A program made the position numbers and the translations under genes. The notes below the pieces were generated by a model. The model did no database searches, had not been told where the DNA came from, and saw only the letters and a program-made list of their open reading frames with translations. From Asticcacaulis excentricus (GTDB lineage: Bacteria; Pseudomonadota; Alphaproteobacteria; Caulobacterales; Caulobacteraceae), in NCBI RefSeq assembly GCF_003966695.1, contig NZ_AP018827.1, forward strand, positions 434,001 to 498,000: a stretch of 64,000 bases of DNA. The letters are read 5' to 3'. The first letter of the stretch is position 1. Each line of letters opens with the position of its first letter. Of the stretch, positions 17,629 to 26,869 are shown piece by piece.

Positions 17629-18087
17629 ATGACCACCTCGATCACCGCGCTCTACACCGCTCACGCTACGGCCACCGGCGGCCGCGAAGGCACCGCCTCC
17701 ACCCCTGATGGCCGCCTGTCGGTCAAGCTCTCAACGCCGAAGGAACTGGGCGGCGGTGGCGGGGAAGGCACCAATCCGGAGCAACTGTTTGCCTCTGGCT
17801 ACGCCGCCTGCTTTATCGGTGCCCTGAAATTTGTCGGCGGTCAGAAGAAGGTCGCCGTTCCCGCCGACGCCTCGATCGACGCATCGGTCGGCATCGGGCA
17901 GATCCCCAACGGGTTCGGGCTTGAAGTCACGCTGAAGGTCAACCTGCCGGGCGTCCCGGACGAGGCGGCGCGCGACCTGATCGAAGCCGCACACGTGGTC
18001 TGCCCCTATTCGAACGCGACGCGCGGCAATATCAACGTCACCCTGATCCACAAGGCGACGTCTGGCGAAGTCATCGTCGCGCAGTAG
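17629..18087 (+). CDS. ohr: Organic hydroperoxide resistance peroxidase Ohr
   Basis: 152 residues. Thiol peroxidase that reduces organic hydroperoxides using two Cys, both visible: one in [13 protein letters not shown] and one in [15 protein letters not shown]. The glycine-rich [16 protein letters not shown] segment is also diagnostic. Controlled by the divergent ohrR. Confidence 0.95.
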   Translation: MTTSITALYTAHATATGGREGTASTPDGRLSVKLSTPKELGGGGGEGTNPEQLFASGYAACFIGALKFVGGQKKVAVPADASIDASVGIGQIPNGFGLEVTLKVNLPGVPDEAARDLIEAAHVVCPYSNATRGNINVTLIHKATSGEVIVAQ

Positions 18088-18112
18088 GTTTTGCGCCTAA
18101 CGGATTTAAAAT

Positions 18113-18143
18113 AAAAGCGTCGGAGGTGTCTCCGGCGCTTTTT
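18113..18143 (+). terminator. Terminator of ohr
   Basis: AAGCGTCGGAG-GTGT-CTCCGGCGCTT with one G-T pair, followed by a run of T. Confidence 0.88.
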
Positions 18144-18145
18144 TT

Positions 18146-19210
18146 TCAGGCTTTGAAGTGCGGGTTGTCGATCAGGTCCTGACCGGTGGATTTGGGCGGG
18201 GCGGTGAAAATGCCGGGCAGGGCGTCGCGGGTTAGATGATCCAGTTGCGTCAGTTCCGCCTCGCTGAAGCTGAGATTGTCCAGCGCGCCGAGGCTGTCGG
18301 TCAGTTGCTCGACCGTACGCGCTCCAATCAGGGCCGAGGTGACCCGCGCGTCCTTCAATGTCCAGGCCAGAGCCATGCGCGCCAGAGATTGCCCGCGCGC
18401 CTTCGCCAGTTCATTGAGCCGACGGATCAGGGCCAGCTTGGCGTCGGTCAGCCCCGCGCGCACCCAGTCGAGGCGGGCAGCGCGTGACTCTTCGGGCAGA
18501 CCGCTCAGGTATTTGTCGCTCAGAAAGCCCTGCGCCAGAGGGGAAAAGACGATGGTGCCGACGCCATTGCGCGCATTGGTCTCCAGCAGCGCCGGTTCGA
18601 TCCAGCGATCCAGCAGGCTGTAGTTCGGCTGGCTGATCAGCAGCGGCACGCCCAGAGATTTGAGACTATCGGTCGCCTTTTGCGTCAGGTCCGGCCCATA
18701 GTTGGAAATGCCGACATAGAGCGCCTTGCCCTGCTGGACCAGCGTCGCCAGTGCGCCCATGGTTTCTTCCAGCGGCGTGTGCGGGTCCGGGCGGTGCGAA
18801 TAGAAAATATCAACATAGTCGAGCCCCATGCGCTTCAGGCTCTGGTCGCATGAGGCCATCAGGTGCTTGCGCGTACCTGTCATGGAGCCGTAGGGGCCGT
18901 CCCACATTTGCCAGCCGGCCTTGGACGATATGATCAACTCATCACGATAAGGCTTGAAATCTTCGGCGAAAATGCGCCCAAAGTTCACCTCGGCTGAGCC
19001 CGGCGGCGGGCCGTAATTATTGGCCAGATCGAAGTGAGTGATGCCCCGGTCAAAGGCGGCGCGCAGCAGGGCGCGCTGCGTATCGAGGCGGTCGATATCG
19101 CCGAAATTATGCCAGAGCCCCAGCGATATGGCGGGCAGTTTCAAACCCGACGTGCCACAGCGGCGATAGGGCATGGCGTCATAGCGCGTGTCGGCGGCGG
19201 AATAGGTCAT
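18146..19210 (-). CDS. Aldo/keto reductase, YghZ/GprA-like
   Basis: 354 residues, a TIM-barrel NADPH oxidoreductase. The catalytic tetrad is visible: Asp and Tyr in HFDLANNYGPPPGSAE, Lys in ISSKAGWQMWDGPYG, His in FYSHRPDPHTPLEE. The GSAE and WDGPYGS motifs resemble E. coli YghZ, which reduces L-glyceraldehyde 3-phosphate and methylglyoxal. C-terminal NADP-binding SALIGARTVEQL. The start at 19210 has GGGAG upstream. Confidence 0.88.
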   Translation of the reverse strand: MTYSAADTRYDAMPYRRCGTSGLKLPAISLGLWHNFGDIDRLDTQRALLRAAFDRGITHFDLANNYGPPPGSAEVNFGRIFAEDFKPYRDELIISSKAGWQMWDGPYGSMTGTRKHLMASCDQSLKRMGLDYVDIFYSHRPDPHTPLEETMGALATLVQQGKALYVGISNYGPDLTQKATDSLKSLGVPLLISQPNYSLLDRWIEPALLETNARNGVGTIVFSPLAQGFLSDKYLSGLPEESRAARLDWVRAGLTDAKLALIRRLNELAKARGQSLARMALAWTLKDARVTSALIGARTVEQLTDSLGALDNLSFSEAELTQLDHLTRDALPGIFTAPPKSTGQDLIDNPHFKA

Positions 19211-19280
19211 GGGGCGCTCCCGGTTTTCATTGCCGCTAGGGTTAGGATGGTTTAGGGCGGTTGGGAAGTAGGGATAAGCC

Positions 19281-19946
19281 ATGAGTCTTGAAAACTGGAC
19301 GCCGCGTCCGCGACCGGCGGCGAAGACCTTTGTGGGCCGCTATGGCCATCTTGAACCGCTCGACTGGGCGCGTCACCTGTCGGGGCTTTATGCCGTGGCC
19401 GGGGGTGAGGCCAATGGCGACCTGTGGCGTTATATGCCGCTCGGTCCCTATGTGGGTGAGGCCGTTTTTCAACGCGAGTACGAAGCCAAACGCGCTCAGG
19501 AAGGCTGGGAAACGCAGGTCATCCTCAATCCGCGCGGGGTGGTCATGGGTATGGCCTCTTTCATGCGTATCCGTGAGGCGCAAGGCAGTGCCGAAATCGG
19601 CGCCGTGCTGTTTGGGCGCGCCTTGCAACGCACGGCACTGGCCACCGAAGCTGTGTTTCTGATGGCGCGCTATCTGTTCGACGAACTGGGCTATCGGCGC
19701 TTTGAATGGAAGTGCAATGCGGCCAATCGGGCGTCTATGCGGGCGGCGGAACGGTTCGGTTTTACCTATGAAGGCACCTTCCGCAACGACATGGTGACGA
19801 AGGGCGAAAACCGCGATACGGCGTGGTTTTCAATCATTGACTCAGAATGGCCGCGCATTCGCTCTGCCTACGAGGCCTGGCTCGACCCGGCCAATTTCGA
19901 TGGCACGGGTCGCCAGATTTTCCGCCTCAAGACCAAACAGGGTTAG
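19281..19946 (+). CDS. GNAT-family N-acetyltransferase, RimJ/RimL-like
   Basis: 221 residues. GNAT core from about residue 80: VVMGMASFMRIREAQGSAEIGAVLF, a variant acetyl-CoA loop (LQRTALATEAVFLM) and NAANRASMRAAERFGFTYEG, the RimJ/RimL-like motif B. Probably acetylates a small molecule or protein N-terminus; substrate unknown. Divergent from the aldo/keto reductase and overlapping the metB end by four bases. Confidence 0.85.
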   Translation: MSLENWTPRPRPAAKTFVGRYGHLEPLDWARHLSGLYAVAGGEANGDLWRYMPLGPYVGEAVFQREYEAKRAQEGWETQVILNPRGVVMGMASFMRIREAQGSAEIGAVLFGRALQRTALATEAVFLMARYLFDELGYRRFEWKCNAANRASMRAAERFGFTYEGTFRNDMVTKGENRDTAWFSIIDSEWPRIRSAYEAWLDPANFDGTGRQIFRLKTKQG

Positions 19947-21106
19947 GCCACTCGCAAGGCGCGGTCGAGGGCGGCGATCAGGTCGGACGGGTCTTCGAGG
20001 CCAATCGACAGACGCAGCAGGCCCTCGGTGATCCCCGCCGTGGCCTGCGCTTCCGGCGACATGGCCGCATGGGTCATCGACCCTGGATGCACGATCAGGC
20101 TTTCGACGCCGCCCAGACTTTCGGCCAGACTGAACAGTTCGATCACGTCAAACACGCGTTTGACGGCTTCAAGCCCGCCCGCCAGTTCGAAGCTCATCAT
20201 GGCGCCGAAGCCCTTTTGCTGACGCTTGGCCAGTGCGTGCTGCGGGTGTGAGGGCAGGCCGGGATAGAAGACGCGCGATACGGCGGGGTGGGCATCGAGG
20301 AATTCGGCAATGGCCTGCGCCGACTCCTGCTGCTGCTTGACGCGCACCAGAAGGGTGCGCACGCCGCGCAGGGTCATGTAGGAGTCAAACGCGCCCGGCG
20401 TCGAACCGAGGCAGTTGGCCCACCAGCGATAGGTGGTGACGTCTTCTGCCGTCGTGCAGACCAGCGCGCCGCCGATGACGTCCGAATGGCCATTGATATA
20501 TTTGGTCGTCGAATGGATGACGAAATCGGCCCCGAAGGCGATGGGGTTTTGCAGGGCCGGGGACAGAAAGGTGTTGTCCACGGCGACCTTTGCCCCGGCG
20601 GCGTGGCCCAGCGCGATCAGCTTTTCGAGGTCGATAAGGCGCATCAGCGGGTTGGACGGCGTTTCCAGCAGCAGCAGGCTCGCGGGCTGCGACAGGGCGG
20701 CTTCGATAGCGGTATCGTCGCCCTGATCGACATAGACGACTTCGATCAATCCTTGACGATGGCGGGCATTGAGCAGGCGCTGCGTGCCGCCATAGCAGTC
20801 GTGCGGCACGATCACGCGCTTATTGAGCAGGTCCTGCCACAGAAGGTCCAGCGCCGCGAGGCCGGAGGCGGTCATCACGGCACCCGCTCCGCCTTCCAGT
20901 TCGGCAATCACGTCGGCGATGATGTCGCGCGTCGGATTGCCGGAGCGGGCATAGTCATAGCCACGTTTTTGACCAAAACCGGCGAAAGAATAGTTGGACG
21001 ACAGGTAGATCGGCGGCATGACCGCCCCGTGCGCGCGGTCGCTGTCGATACCGATGTTAATGACCTTGGTGCCGAGTTTGGCGTCTTTGAGATAATCTTT
21101 TGACAT
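19943..21106 (-). CDS. metB: Cystathionine gamma-synthase-type PLP enzyme
   Basis: 387 residues, Cys/Met-metabolism PLP family. It has the YDYARSGNPTRD loop, GLAALDLL, LETPSNPLMRLIDL, VDNTFLSPALQNP and the PLP Lys in HSTTKYINGHSDVIGG. SLGGVESLIVHPGSMTHA near the C-terminus matches cystathionine gamma-synthase. It would join an O-acylhomoserine to cysteine. The specificity (gamma-synthase or lyase or O-acylhomoserine sulfhydrylase) cannot be fixed by eye. Directly downstream of metX. Confidence 0.88.
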   Translation of the reverse strand: MSKDYLKDAKLGTKVINIGIDSDRAHGAVMPPIYLSSNYSFAGFGQKRGYDYARSGNPTRDIIADVIAELEGGAGAVMTASGLAALDLLWQDLLNKRVIVPHDCYGGTQRLLNARHRQGLIEVVYVDQGDDTAIEAALSQPASLLLLETPSNPLMRLIDLEKLIALGHAAGAKVAVDNTFLSPALQNPIAFGADFVIHSTTKYINGHSDVIGGALVCTTAEDVTTYRWWANCLGSTPGAFDSYMTLRGVRTLLVRVKQQQESAQAIAEFLDAHPAVSRVFYPGLPSHPQHALAKRQQKGFGAMMSFELAGGLEAVKRVFDVIELFSLAESLGGVESLIVHPGSMTHAAMSPEAQATAGITEGLLRLSIGLEDPSDLIAALDRALRVA

Positions 21107-21142
21107 TTTCGTTCCTGCCGGCGCTCGCTTTGGGGACGCCGG

Positions 21143-22141
21143 CTAATCTTTAAGTGAGGTGCGAACTATATCGGACACCAGACGGATTTCTTTCAGGAAA
21201 GCATCGTGTCCATAAAGTGAGGGAAAGTCGATAAAGACGCTGTCCGTCAGCGTCTCATGCAGGGTCTGCATGTCCGAATAGGGAACCAGCCGGTCCGTCG
21301 GCACGGCGGCCAGAAACACCCTGGCCTTGATCTTTGCCGGATCGACGCGGTGACGATCGAGCGAGTCCGACATGGATATCCAGCGATTGGCGTTCGACGT
21401 ATAGGCGTCGCCGCGCGCCCGCAGATAACCGCACACCGTATAGTTTTCGCCCGCCCAGTCGGGTGCCGGGCCATCAAAACGCTCGGAAAATTCGGCTTCC
21501 GAGCGATAGGTGGTCATGGCCAGTTGCCGCGCCAGTGAAATCCCTTCCTGTTCGCGGCCCGTGTCGAGCCCGAACTTCAGCAGACGGCGTTGCAAGCCAC
21601 GCATGGCCGTGGCCATCGGGTGCGCGCGGTGCGCCGCCGAAATGCAGCAGACGCGGTCGATATAGTCGGGATAAAGCTCAGCAAAGGCCAGCCCGATCAT
21701 CGCCCCGTAAGACGCCCCGATAAAGGCAAACACATGAGCCACCTCAAGGTGATCGAGGATCAGCTTCACCAAACGCGCCTGATCGTGCGTGGTGATGGTA
21801 TAGACCTGAGAGGCGGGCAGGCGCGGCGCAAATTCGATGGACAGGACGCGAAAAACGTTGAGATCGAGCGCCTCATCGGGGCCCGCTACGCCCTCCCACC
21901 AGCCGGGGGCGGTGTCGGTCGAATCCTCCTTGGCGAACAGGATGCGCCCGGCGGAAATGCCCCCCGCGGCCACCACCACACGGCCATCGGCCGGGCCGTA
22001 GAGGCGCGCCACGACGTCGGTCTGCTCCAGCCTTTGCCCGCTTTGCAAACGGAACTCGTCCGGAATATCGACGCGGATGTCTGTCCCCATAAGATCAGGA
22101 ACCGTCAGATCGGGCTGGGTGTGCGGTTTGATAAAGCTCAT
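21143..22141 (-). CDS. metX: Homoserine O-acyltransferase, MetX family
   Basis: 332 residues, alpha/beta hydrolase fold. Nucleophile Ser in GASYGAMIGL, catalytic Asp in VPTDRLVPY and His in YGHDAFLKE. AGWWEGVAGP-like PGWWEGVAGPDEALD marks MetX enzymes. It activates homoserine with acetyl- or succinyl-CoA; which one is not clear. The ATG at 22141 is preferred because an upstream frame runs through the riboswitch. Cotranscribed with metB. Confidence 0.85.
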   Translation of the reverse strand: MSFIKPHTQPDLTVPDLMGTDIRVDIPDEFRLQSGQRLEQTDVVARLYGPADGRVVVAAGGISAGRILFAKEDSTDTAPGWWEGVAGPDEALDLNVFRVLSIEFAPRLPASQVYTITTHDQARLVKLILDHLEVAHVFAFIGASYGAMIGLAFAELYPDYIDRVCCISAAHRAHPMATAMRGLQRRLLKFGLDTGREQEGISLARQLAMTTYRSEAEFSERFDGPAPDWAGENYTVCGYLRARGDAYTSNANRWISMSDSLDRHRVDPAKIKARVFLAAVPTDRLVPYSDMQTLHETLTDSVFIDFPSLYGHDAFLKEIRLVSDIVRTSLKD

Positions 22142-22227
22142 AGCGGTAAAAGCTCGGTGGTCCGGTGCAAAACAGGGGCTCAACGGACCAGTCGGGAGAA
22201 GACACGGCCACACCGCCGCTGTCGCTT

Positions 22228-22332
22228 CTCTCATCTGTCGGAAGCGCACTTCCGCAGGAGTTGGCACCATTCCGAAGGTTCGGCGGTTGCCCCAGCGTCG
22301 TCGGGCCTGTCCCTCGGCTGGTCTCGATGAGT
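22228..22332 (-). promoter_or_regulatory. SAM-I (S-box) type riboswitch upstream of metX
   Basis: Read on the minus strand: closing stem CTCAT/ATGAG at 22331 and near 22230, then GAGACCAGCCGAGGGAC, AGGCCC, GGGGCAACC, AATGGTGCCAACTCC and ACAGATGAGAG, the conserved S-box core in order. A hairpin TGGTCC/GGACCA (22158-22190) lies between aptamer and start and could be the expression platform. SAM binding would switch off metX-metB. Confidence 0.9.
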
Positions 22333-22451
22333 TATGTGCGCTTATGCGCCGAAGCCGGCTTTGTCGTCAAGAGGGGGATGGAGATGAGGCGTATCGCATA
22401 AGACGCGCATAAACAGGTCATCCGGTTGCGACCTTCGTGCGTAGTGACGTT

Positions 22452-22982
22452 ATGACCCAAATCAAACGTCGCGCCGTTCTGGCCTCTCTGGGTGCCCTGC
22501 CCCTCTCGATCACTGCCTTTGGCGTGTATGCTGAGGTTCCGGCAGGCGTGCCTGACGGCAAGCTGGTTGGTAAGGGCCGCTACAGCGTGCTGGGCCTGTC
22601 AATCTTTGACGCCAGCCTCTATGCGCCCAATGGCCGCTACGATCCGCAAAAGCCGTTCGCCCTGCGGCTGGACTATCTCCGAAACATCACCGCGAAGCAC
22701 ATTGTCGATCATTCGGTGGCCGAAATCCGCAAGCAGGGTTATTCGGACAAGGCCAGGCTTGAAGAGTGGCGACAGCAGATGAGCGCCATTTTCCCGGATA
22801 TTCGTTCGGGCGCCTATATTACGGGTGTACGCACCGCCGACGGTCACGCCCAGTTCATTCACAACGGCCGTTCGATCGGCACCATCCGTGATACGCAATT
22901 TACGCGCCTGTTCTTCGATATCTGGCTGGGCAGCCGGACCTCGTCGAAAGCGCTGCGCTCCAAACTACTGGGGGATGCATGA
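22452..22982 (+). CDS. Chalcone isomerase-like exported protein
   Basis: 176 residues from MTQIKRRAVLASLGALPLSI. N-terminal signal peptide of twin-Arg-like appearance (KRRAVLAS) and a chalcone-isomerase-like body (GKGRYSVLGLSIFDASLYAP, FALRLDYLRN, RLFFDIWLGSRTSS). Such bacterial proteins lack known enzyme activity. A GTG five codons upstream is an alternative start. Coupled by ATGA to the SDR gene. Confidence 0.78.
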   Translation: MTQIKRRAVLASLGALPLSITAFGVYAEVPAGVPDGKLVGKGRYSVLGLSIFDASLYAPNGRYDPQKPFALRLDYLRNITAKHIVDHSVAEIRKQGYSDKARLEEWRQQMSAIFPDIRSGAYITGVRTADGHAQFIHNGRSIGTIRDTQFTRLFFDIWLGSRTSSKALRSKLLGDA

Positions 22983-23728
22983 GCCCGCGCAAGACACCCA
23001 AACGCACCTGGATCATCGGTGCTTCCAGCGGCATAGGCGAAGCTCTGGCCGAACGGCTGGCGGCGCGAGGCGAGGAAATCATCCTGTCAGCGCGCAATGC
23101 CGAGGCGCTGGAGACGATCTGCAAGCGGCTTAAAGGCCGGGGGCATCGCGTCCTGCCGCTCGATGTGTCGGATGGTCCGGCGGTGGCCCGCTCAGCCACA
23201 TGGTTGAAGGACACGGTGGGGCCGCTTGATCGTGTGTTGTTTTTTGCCGGTGCCTACACGCCGATGAAGCTGGGGCAGATCGACCTCGGTGACATGGGAC
23301 GTATCGTCGATACCAACCTCAAAGGAGCCTTTTACGTCGTGGAGGCCGCCCTCCCGGTCATGGCGGAAAAAGGTCAGATCGCCCTGTGTGCCTCAGTGGC
23401 GGGTTATCGTGGCCTGCCCAATGGTCAGCCCTATGCGGCCACCAAGGCGGGTGTGATTTCGCTGGCCACGTCTCTGCGCGCCGAACACGGCGAGCGGCTG
23501 GATATCAAGGTGATCAATCCGGGCTTTGTCAAAACGCGCCTGACGGACAAGAACGGTTTTGAAATGCCGATGATGATCACGCCGGAAAAGGCCGCCCGCG
23601 CCATTGCCCGCGAACTGGACAGCAAACGCTTCGAAATCCACTTCCCCAAGGGCTTTACGCGGATGGTCAAGCTTCTGGCCTTGCTGCCCGACGGACTTTA
23701 TTTCAATGCCGTCAAAGGGATGCGTTAG
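22979..23728 (+). CDS. Short-chain dehydrogenase/reductase
   Basis: 249 residues. Rossmann motif GASSGIGEALAE near residue 14, FAGAY in place of NNAG, catalytic Ser in CASVAGYRG and YAATK (Tyr, Lys). NAD(P)-dependent oxidoreductase of unknown substrate. In Caulobacteraceae the pairing with a chalcone-isomerase-like gene recurs near cyclopropane-fatty-acid genes (recalled, not checked), hinting at lipid modification. Overlaps the convergent transporter by four bases. Confidence 0.88.
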   Translation: MSPRKTPKRTWIIGASSGIGEALAERLAARGEEIILSARNAEALETICKRLKGRGHRVLPLDVSDGPAVARSATWLKDTVGPLDRVLFFAGAYTPMKLGQIDLGDMGRIVDTNLKGAFYVVEAALPVMAEKGQIALCASVAGYRGLPNGQPYAATKAGVISLATSLRAEHGERLDIKVINPGFVKTRLTDKNGFEMPMMITPEKAARAIARELDSKRFEIHFPKGFTRMVKLLALLPDGLYFNAVKGMR

Positions 23729-24645
23729 GTAGGTTGCGAGGCTTTCGGGCGGCCCCATTCGGCCAGCACGATACCGGCAATGACCAGAGCCAGTGCCCAG
23801 AAGTGAAACCCGTGCAGCGGCTCGCGCAGGATCAGCACCGACAGGATCACTCCGAACAGCGGGATGGTGTTGATGAACAGGCCGGCCCGGTTGGCCCCGA
23901 TCAGTTCGACGCCCCACACATAGCATACCTGTGCCACCAGTGACGGCAGCAATCCCGTATAGAGTACGATCAGCCATCCGGTGGTATCGGGCCAGACAAT
24001 GCCGGTGTCGCGCGACATCCACAGCAAATAGGGCAGGGCGGCCCCTATGGCCCCGAGGGTCGGAATGGCCATCAGGCTTTGCCAGTGGATCGCCGGCTTA
24101 TAGCGCAAGGCGATCGTATAGGCCCCGTAATTGATGACGGCCAGCAGCATCAGGACGTCGCCGAGATTGAGGTCCAGCCGCACAATATTGCGCAGATCGC
24201 CATGCGTGGCCGTCAGCATGACGCCGATGGCGGTAACGCCAAAGCCCGCCACCTGCGCCCAGGACGCTGTGATGCGATACAGCGCGTAGTTCAGCCCCAT
24301 AATCACCAGAGGAATACCGGCGTCTTCGATCACCACATTGATGGCGCTGGTGTGCTCCAGCGCGGTGTAGAGCAGGATATTGAAAGACGCGAAACCGAAG
24401 AAGCCATAGGCCAGAAGCAGGGGCAGGTGCTGACGGATGACGGGCCAGTCGCGGCGGAGCGGTTTCACCGAGAGGGCAAAGATCACCAGTGCTGCCAGTA
24501 TCCAGCGCGCGGCCGACAGCATGGCCGGGCTGATGTGTCCCACGGCCAGCTTGCCCGACACCATATTGCCCGCCCACAGGATCGAGGCGATCAGCAGGCA
24601 GGCATAGGCCCTAAGGCTCACGGATGATTTTAGATACTGTTGCAA
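23725..24645 (-). CDS. EamA/DMT-family exporter
   Basis: 306 residues with about ten hydrophobic helices in two EamA repeats (residues about 12-140 and 155-295). ILWAGNMVSGK at the start and GLFINTIPLFGVILSVLILREP in repeat 2 are typical. Likely inner-membrane metabolite exporter; substrate unknown. Confidence 0.88.
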   Translation of the reverse strand: MQQYLKSSVSLRAYACLLIASILWAGNMVSGKLAVGHISPAMLSAARWILAALVIFALSVKPLRRDWPVIRQHLPLLLAYGFFGFASFNILLYTALEHTSAINVVIEDAGIPLVIMGLNYALYRITASWAQVAGFGVTAIGVMLTATHGDLRNIVRLDLNLGDVLMLLAVINYGAYTIALRYKPAIHWQSLMAIPTLGAIGAALPYLLWMSRDTGIVWPDTTGWLIVLYTGLLPSLVAQVCYVWGVELIGANRAGLFINTIPLFGVILSVLILREPLHGFHFWALALVIAGIVLAEWGRPKASQPT

Positions 24646-24783
24646 CGATTTCTCTCCGTCGTTGCGCGCTTATCACGAAAAACGGGGCGCGCCTTATCTT
24701 TTTTCTTTGAATTCGTTGAAAAGACTTATAACGCCATCCTTACCCGCCTGCCGTAAGGGCGATAGGAATAAGGATCTGAAAAC

Positions 24784-26463
24784 ATGTCTACCCTTGTCGT
24801 GAAATTCGGTGGTTCGGTTCTGACCTCCGAAGCGGCCCTGCACCGCGCCGTGTCCGAGGTCTATCGTTATGTGCGAGACGCGCACAAGGTGATTGCCGTC
24901 ATTTCGGCCTTCAAGGGTGAGACAGACCAGCTTATGCGTCTGGCCGTTGGCTATACGCAGGCCTCGGCCTCTTCAGCGACGCCGCACCTGCTGGCGACGG
25001 GCGAGATGAAGGCCTCGACCCTGTTCGCTATGGCCTGTGAGCGGTCGGGGATCGTGACGCGCTTTCGTTCGGTGGCCGAAATCGGCCTGACCGCCGAAGG
25101 GGACCATTTCAATGCCCAGCCGGTCAGCCTGAAGACCGAGGTCCTGATCAACGACCTGAAGGCCTGCGATCTGGTGGTGGTGCCGGGTTATGTGGCCGAA
25201 AATGCCGCCGGTGAGCCCGTGCTTCTGGGGCGGGGGGGCTCGGACCTGACCGCCGTCTTTATCGGCAAGGCCTTGCGTGACGTCGGCGTCGAGGCGCGCG
25301 TGCGTCTCAACAAGGACGTCGATGCGGTCTATGATATCGACCCCAATACCTATCCCGATACAGCCAAGCCCTATGCCGCCCTGTCGTGGGATGAGGCCGA
25401 AAAGATCGCCTTCCCCGTCGTGCAGGCCAAGGCCATGAAATACGCCCACGAGCACGGGCTTGAGGTCGAGGTCGCGGGCATGGCGCGCGGCTATGAGACC
25501 GTGCTGGGGGCCAAGACGGCGGAACGCAAGACGCCGGGCTTTGCGCGTAAGATCCGCGTGGCCGTGATGGGGGCGGGGGGCGTCGGCTCAATGTTCCTGC
25601 AACGCTGTCTGGAATGGTCGGACCTGATCGAGGTCGATCGCGTGCTGGTGCGTGATCCGTCGAAGCGCCGCGACCATCCGCTGGCGGGTAAGTTTACCTC
25701 GGATGCGCGTAACTTTGCCCGTGCGGATGTCGATGTGTTTGTCGATATCGGCACTGGCGTGTCGCCTTCGGCGGAACTGCTGGAGCAGTTTCTCAAACTG
25801 GGCGTCGGCGTAACGTCCGCCAACAAGCAGGCCGTGGCCGCCGTTCAGGGCAAGCTGAAGGACGCGGCGAGGGCATCGGGCGCGGCGCTGACCTATTCAG
25901 CTTCGGTCGGTGGCGGGGCCCCGGTCATCGAAGCCTTGCTGCGCGCCGTCAAGTCGTACAAGATCAAGAGCATTGCCGGGGTGGTCAACGGCACCTCCAA
26001 CTTCGTGATTGATCAGGTCGAGGCGGGTAAGACCTTCGATGCGGCCATGGATGAGGCGCGCCGTCTGGGCTTTGCCGAGCCGGACTCCACGGCCGATCTC
26101 GATGGGACGGATGTGGGGGCTAAGCTGCGCCTGCTGCGCGAAATCGCCTTCCCAGGCGTGACGCCCGTGCACGTTGAGGTCGGGGCCATCACGGCGGAGT
26201 CGCTGGTCATCCCCAAGGGCAAGGGCCTGCGCTACGTGGCGCGCGCCATCATGACGCCTAAGGGCCTTGAGGTGTCGATGAAGCTGGAGGAACTTCCCGC
26301 CGATCACTATCTGGTGGGGGCCAAAGGCGAGCAGAACCGCGCCATTATCGAGCTGGAAAACGGTGAGTTCTGGTATGTGACGGGTAAGGGGGCCGGTGCC
26401 TGGCCGACGTCGGAATCGCTGCTGGCCGATACGCTGGAGATCGCCCGCGGTTTGAAGGGGTGA
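24784..26463 (+). CDS. Aspartate kinase-homoserine dehydrogenase fusion without ACT domain
   Basis: 559 residues. Residues 1 to about 245 are an amino-acid-kinase domain (VVKFGGSVLTSE, LLGRGGSDLTAVFIG, NKDVDAVYDIDP). Residues about 255-559 are homoserine dehydrogenase (VAVMGAGGVGS, TSANKQAVA, SASVGGGAPVIEALLRAV, GVVNGTSNFVIDQV, DLDGTDVGAKLRLL). E. coli ThrA has about 820 residues with ACT domains between the parts; they are absent here, so feedback control by threonine or lysine is probably lost or placed elsewhere. It supplies homoserine to metX. AAGGA lies before the ATG. Confidence 0.9.
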   Translation: MSTLVVKFGGSVLTSEAALHRAVSEVYRYVRDAHKVIAVISAFKGETDQLMRLAVGYTQASASSATPHLLATGEMKASTLFAMACERSGIVTRFRSVAEIGLTAEGDHFNAQPVSLKTEVLINDLKACDLVVVPGYVAENAAGEPVLLGRGGSDLTAVFIGKALRDVGVEARVRLNKDVDAVYDIDPNTYPDTAKPYAALSWDEAEKIAFPVVQAKAMKYAHEHGLEVEVAGMARGYETVLGAKTAERKTPGFARKIRVAVMGAGGVGSMFLQRCLEWSDLIEVDRVLVRDPSKRRDHPLAGKFTSDARNFARADVDVFVDIGTGVSPSAELLEQFLKLGVGVTSANKQAVAAVQGKLKDAARASGAALTYSASVGGGAPVIEALLRAVKSYKIKSIAGVVNGTSNFVIDQVEAGKTFDAAMDEARRLGFAEPDSTADLDGTDVGAKLRLLREIAFPGVTPVHVEVGAITAESLVIPKGKGLRYVARAIMTPKGLEVSMKLEELPADHYLVGAKGEQNRAIIELENGEFWYVTGKGAGAWPTSESLLADTLEIARGLKG

Positions 26464-26512
26464 TGTTTTAAGCGCCTCCCTTGAAATAGGAGGAGGTGCT
26501 ATATGTGACGTC

Positions 26513-26869
26513 ATGACCCTCGATGACCTCAATCGCTTCTGCCAGTCGCTCACCGCTGCTACCCATGTGGTGCAGTGGGGCGAACACGATGTGTGGAAGG
26601 TGGGGGGCAAGGTCTTCGTCATTGCCGGCACACAACCCGACGGGCATGTGTCGTTCAGCGTCAAGGTCTCTCCCATGACGTTTGAAATCCTGCGCGATCA
26701 TCCCGATTGCCGCCCGGCTCCCTATCTGGCGTCGCGCGGCATGAGCTGGATACAGTATTATACCGGGGATCAGATGTCCGACGAGGCGTTGCGTGGTCTG
26801 ATGACCGACTCGCATCGTCTGGTCGCCGACGGCCTGTCGAAAAAGAAACAGAAGGAATTAGGGCTTTGA
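26513..26869 (+). CDS. MmcQ/YjbR family protein
   Basis: 118 residues. DDLNRFCQSLTAAT, DVWKVGGKVFVIAG and SFSVKVSP...RPAPYLASRGMSWIQ match the MmcQ/YjbR double-wing fold. Possible DNA-binding protein; role unknown. Its stop overlaps the TTG start of rlmJ. Confidence 0.85.
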   Translation: MTLDDLNRFCQSLTAATHVVQWGEHDVWKVGGKVFVIAGTQPDGHVSFSVKVSPMTFEILRDHPDCRPAPYLASRGMSWIQYYTGDQMSDEALRGLMTDSHRLVADGLSKKKQKELGL

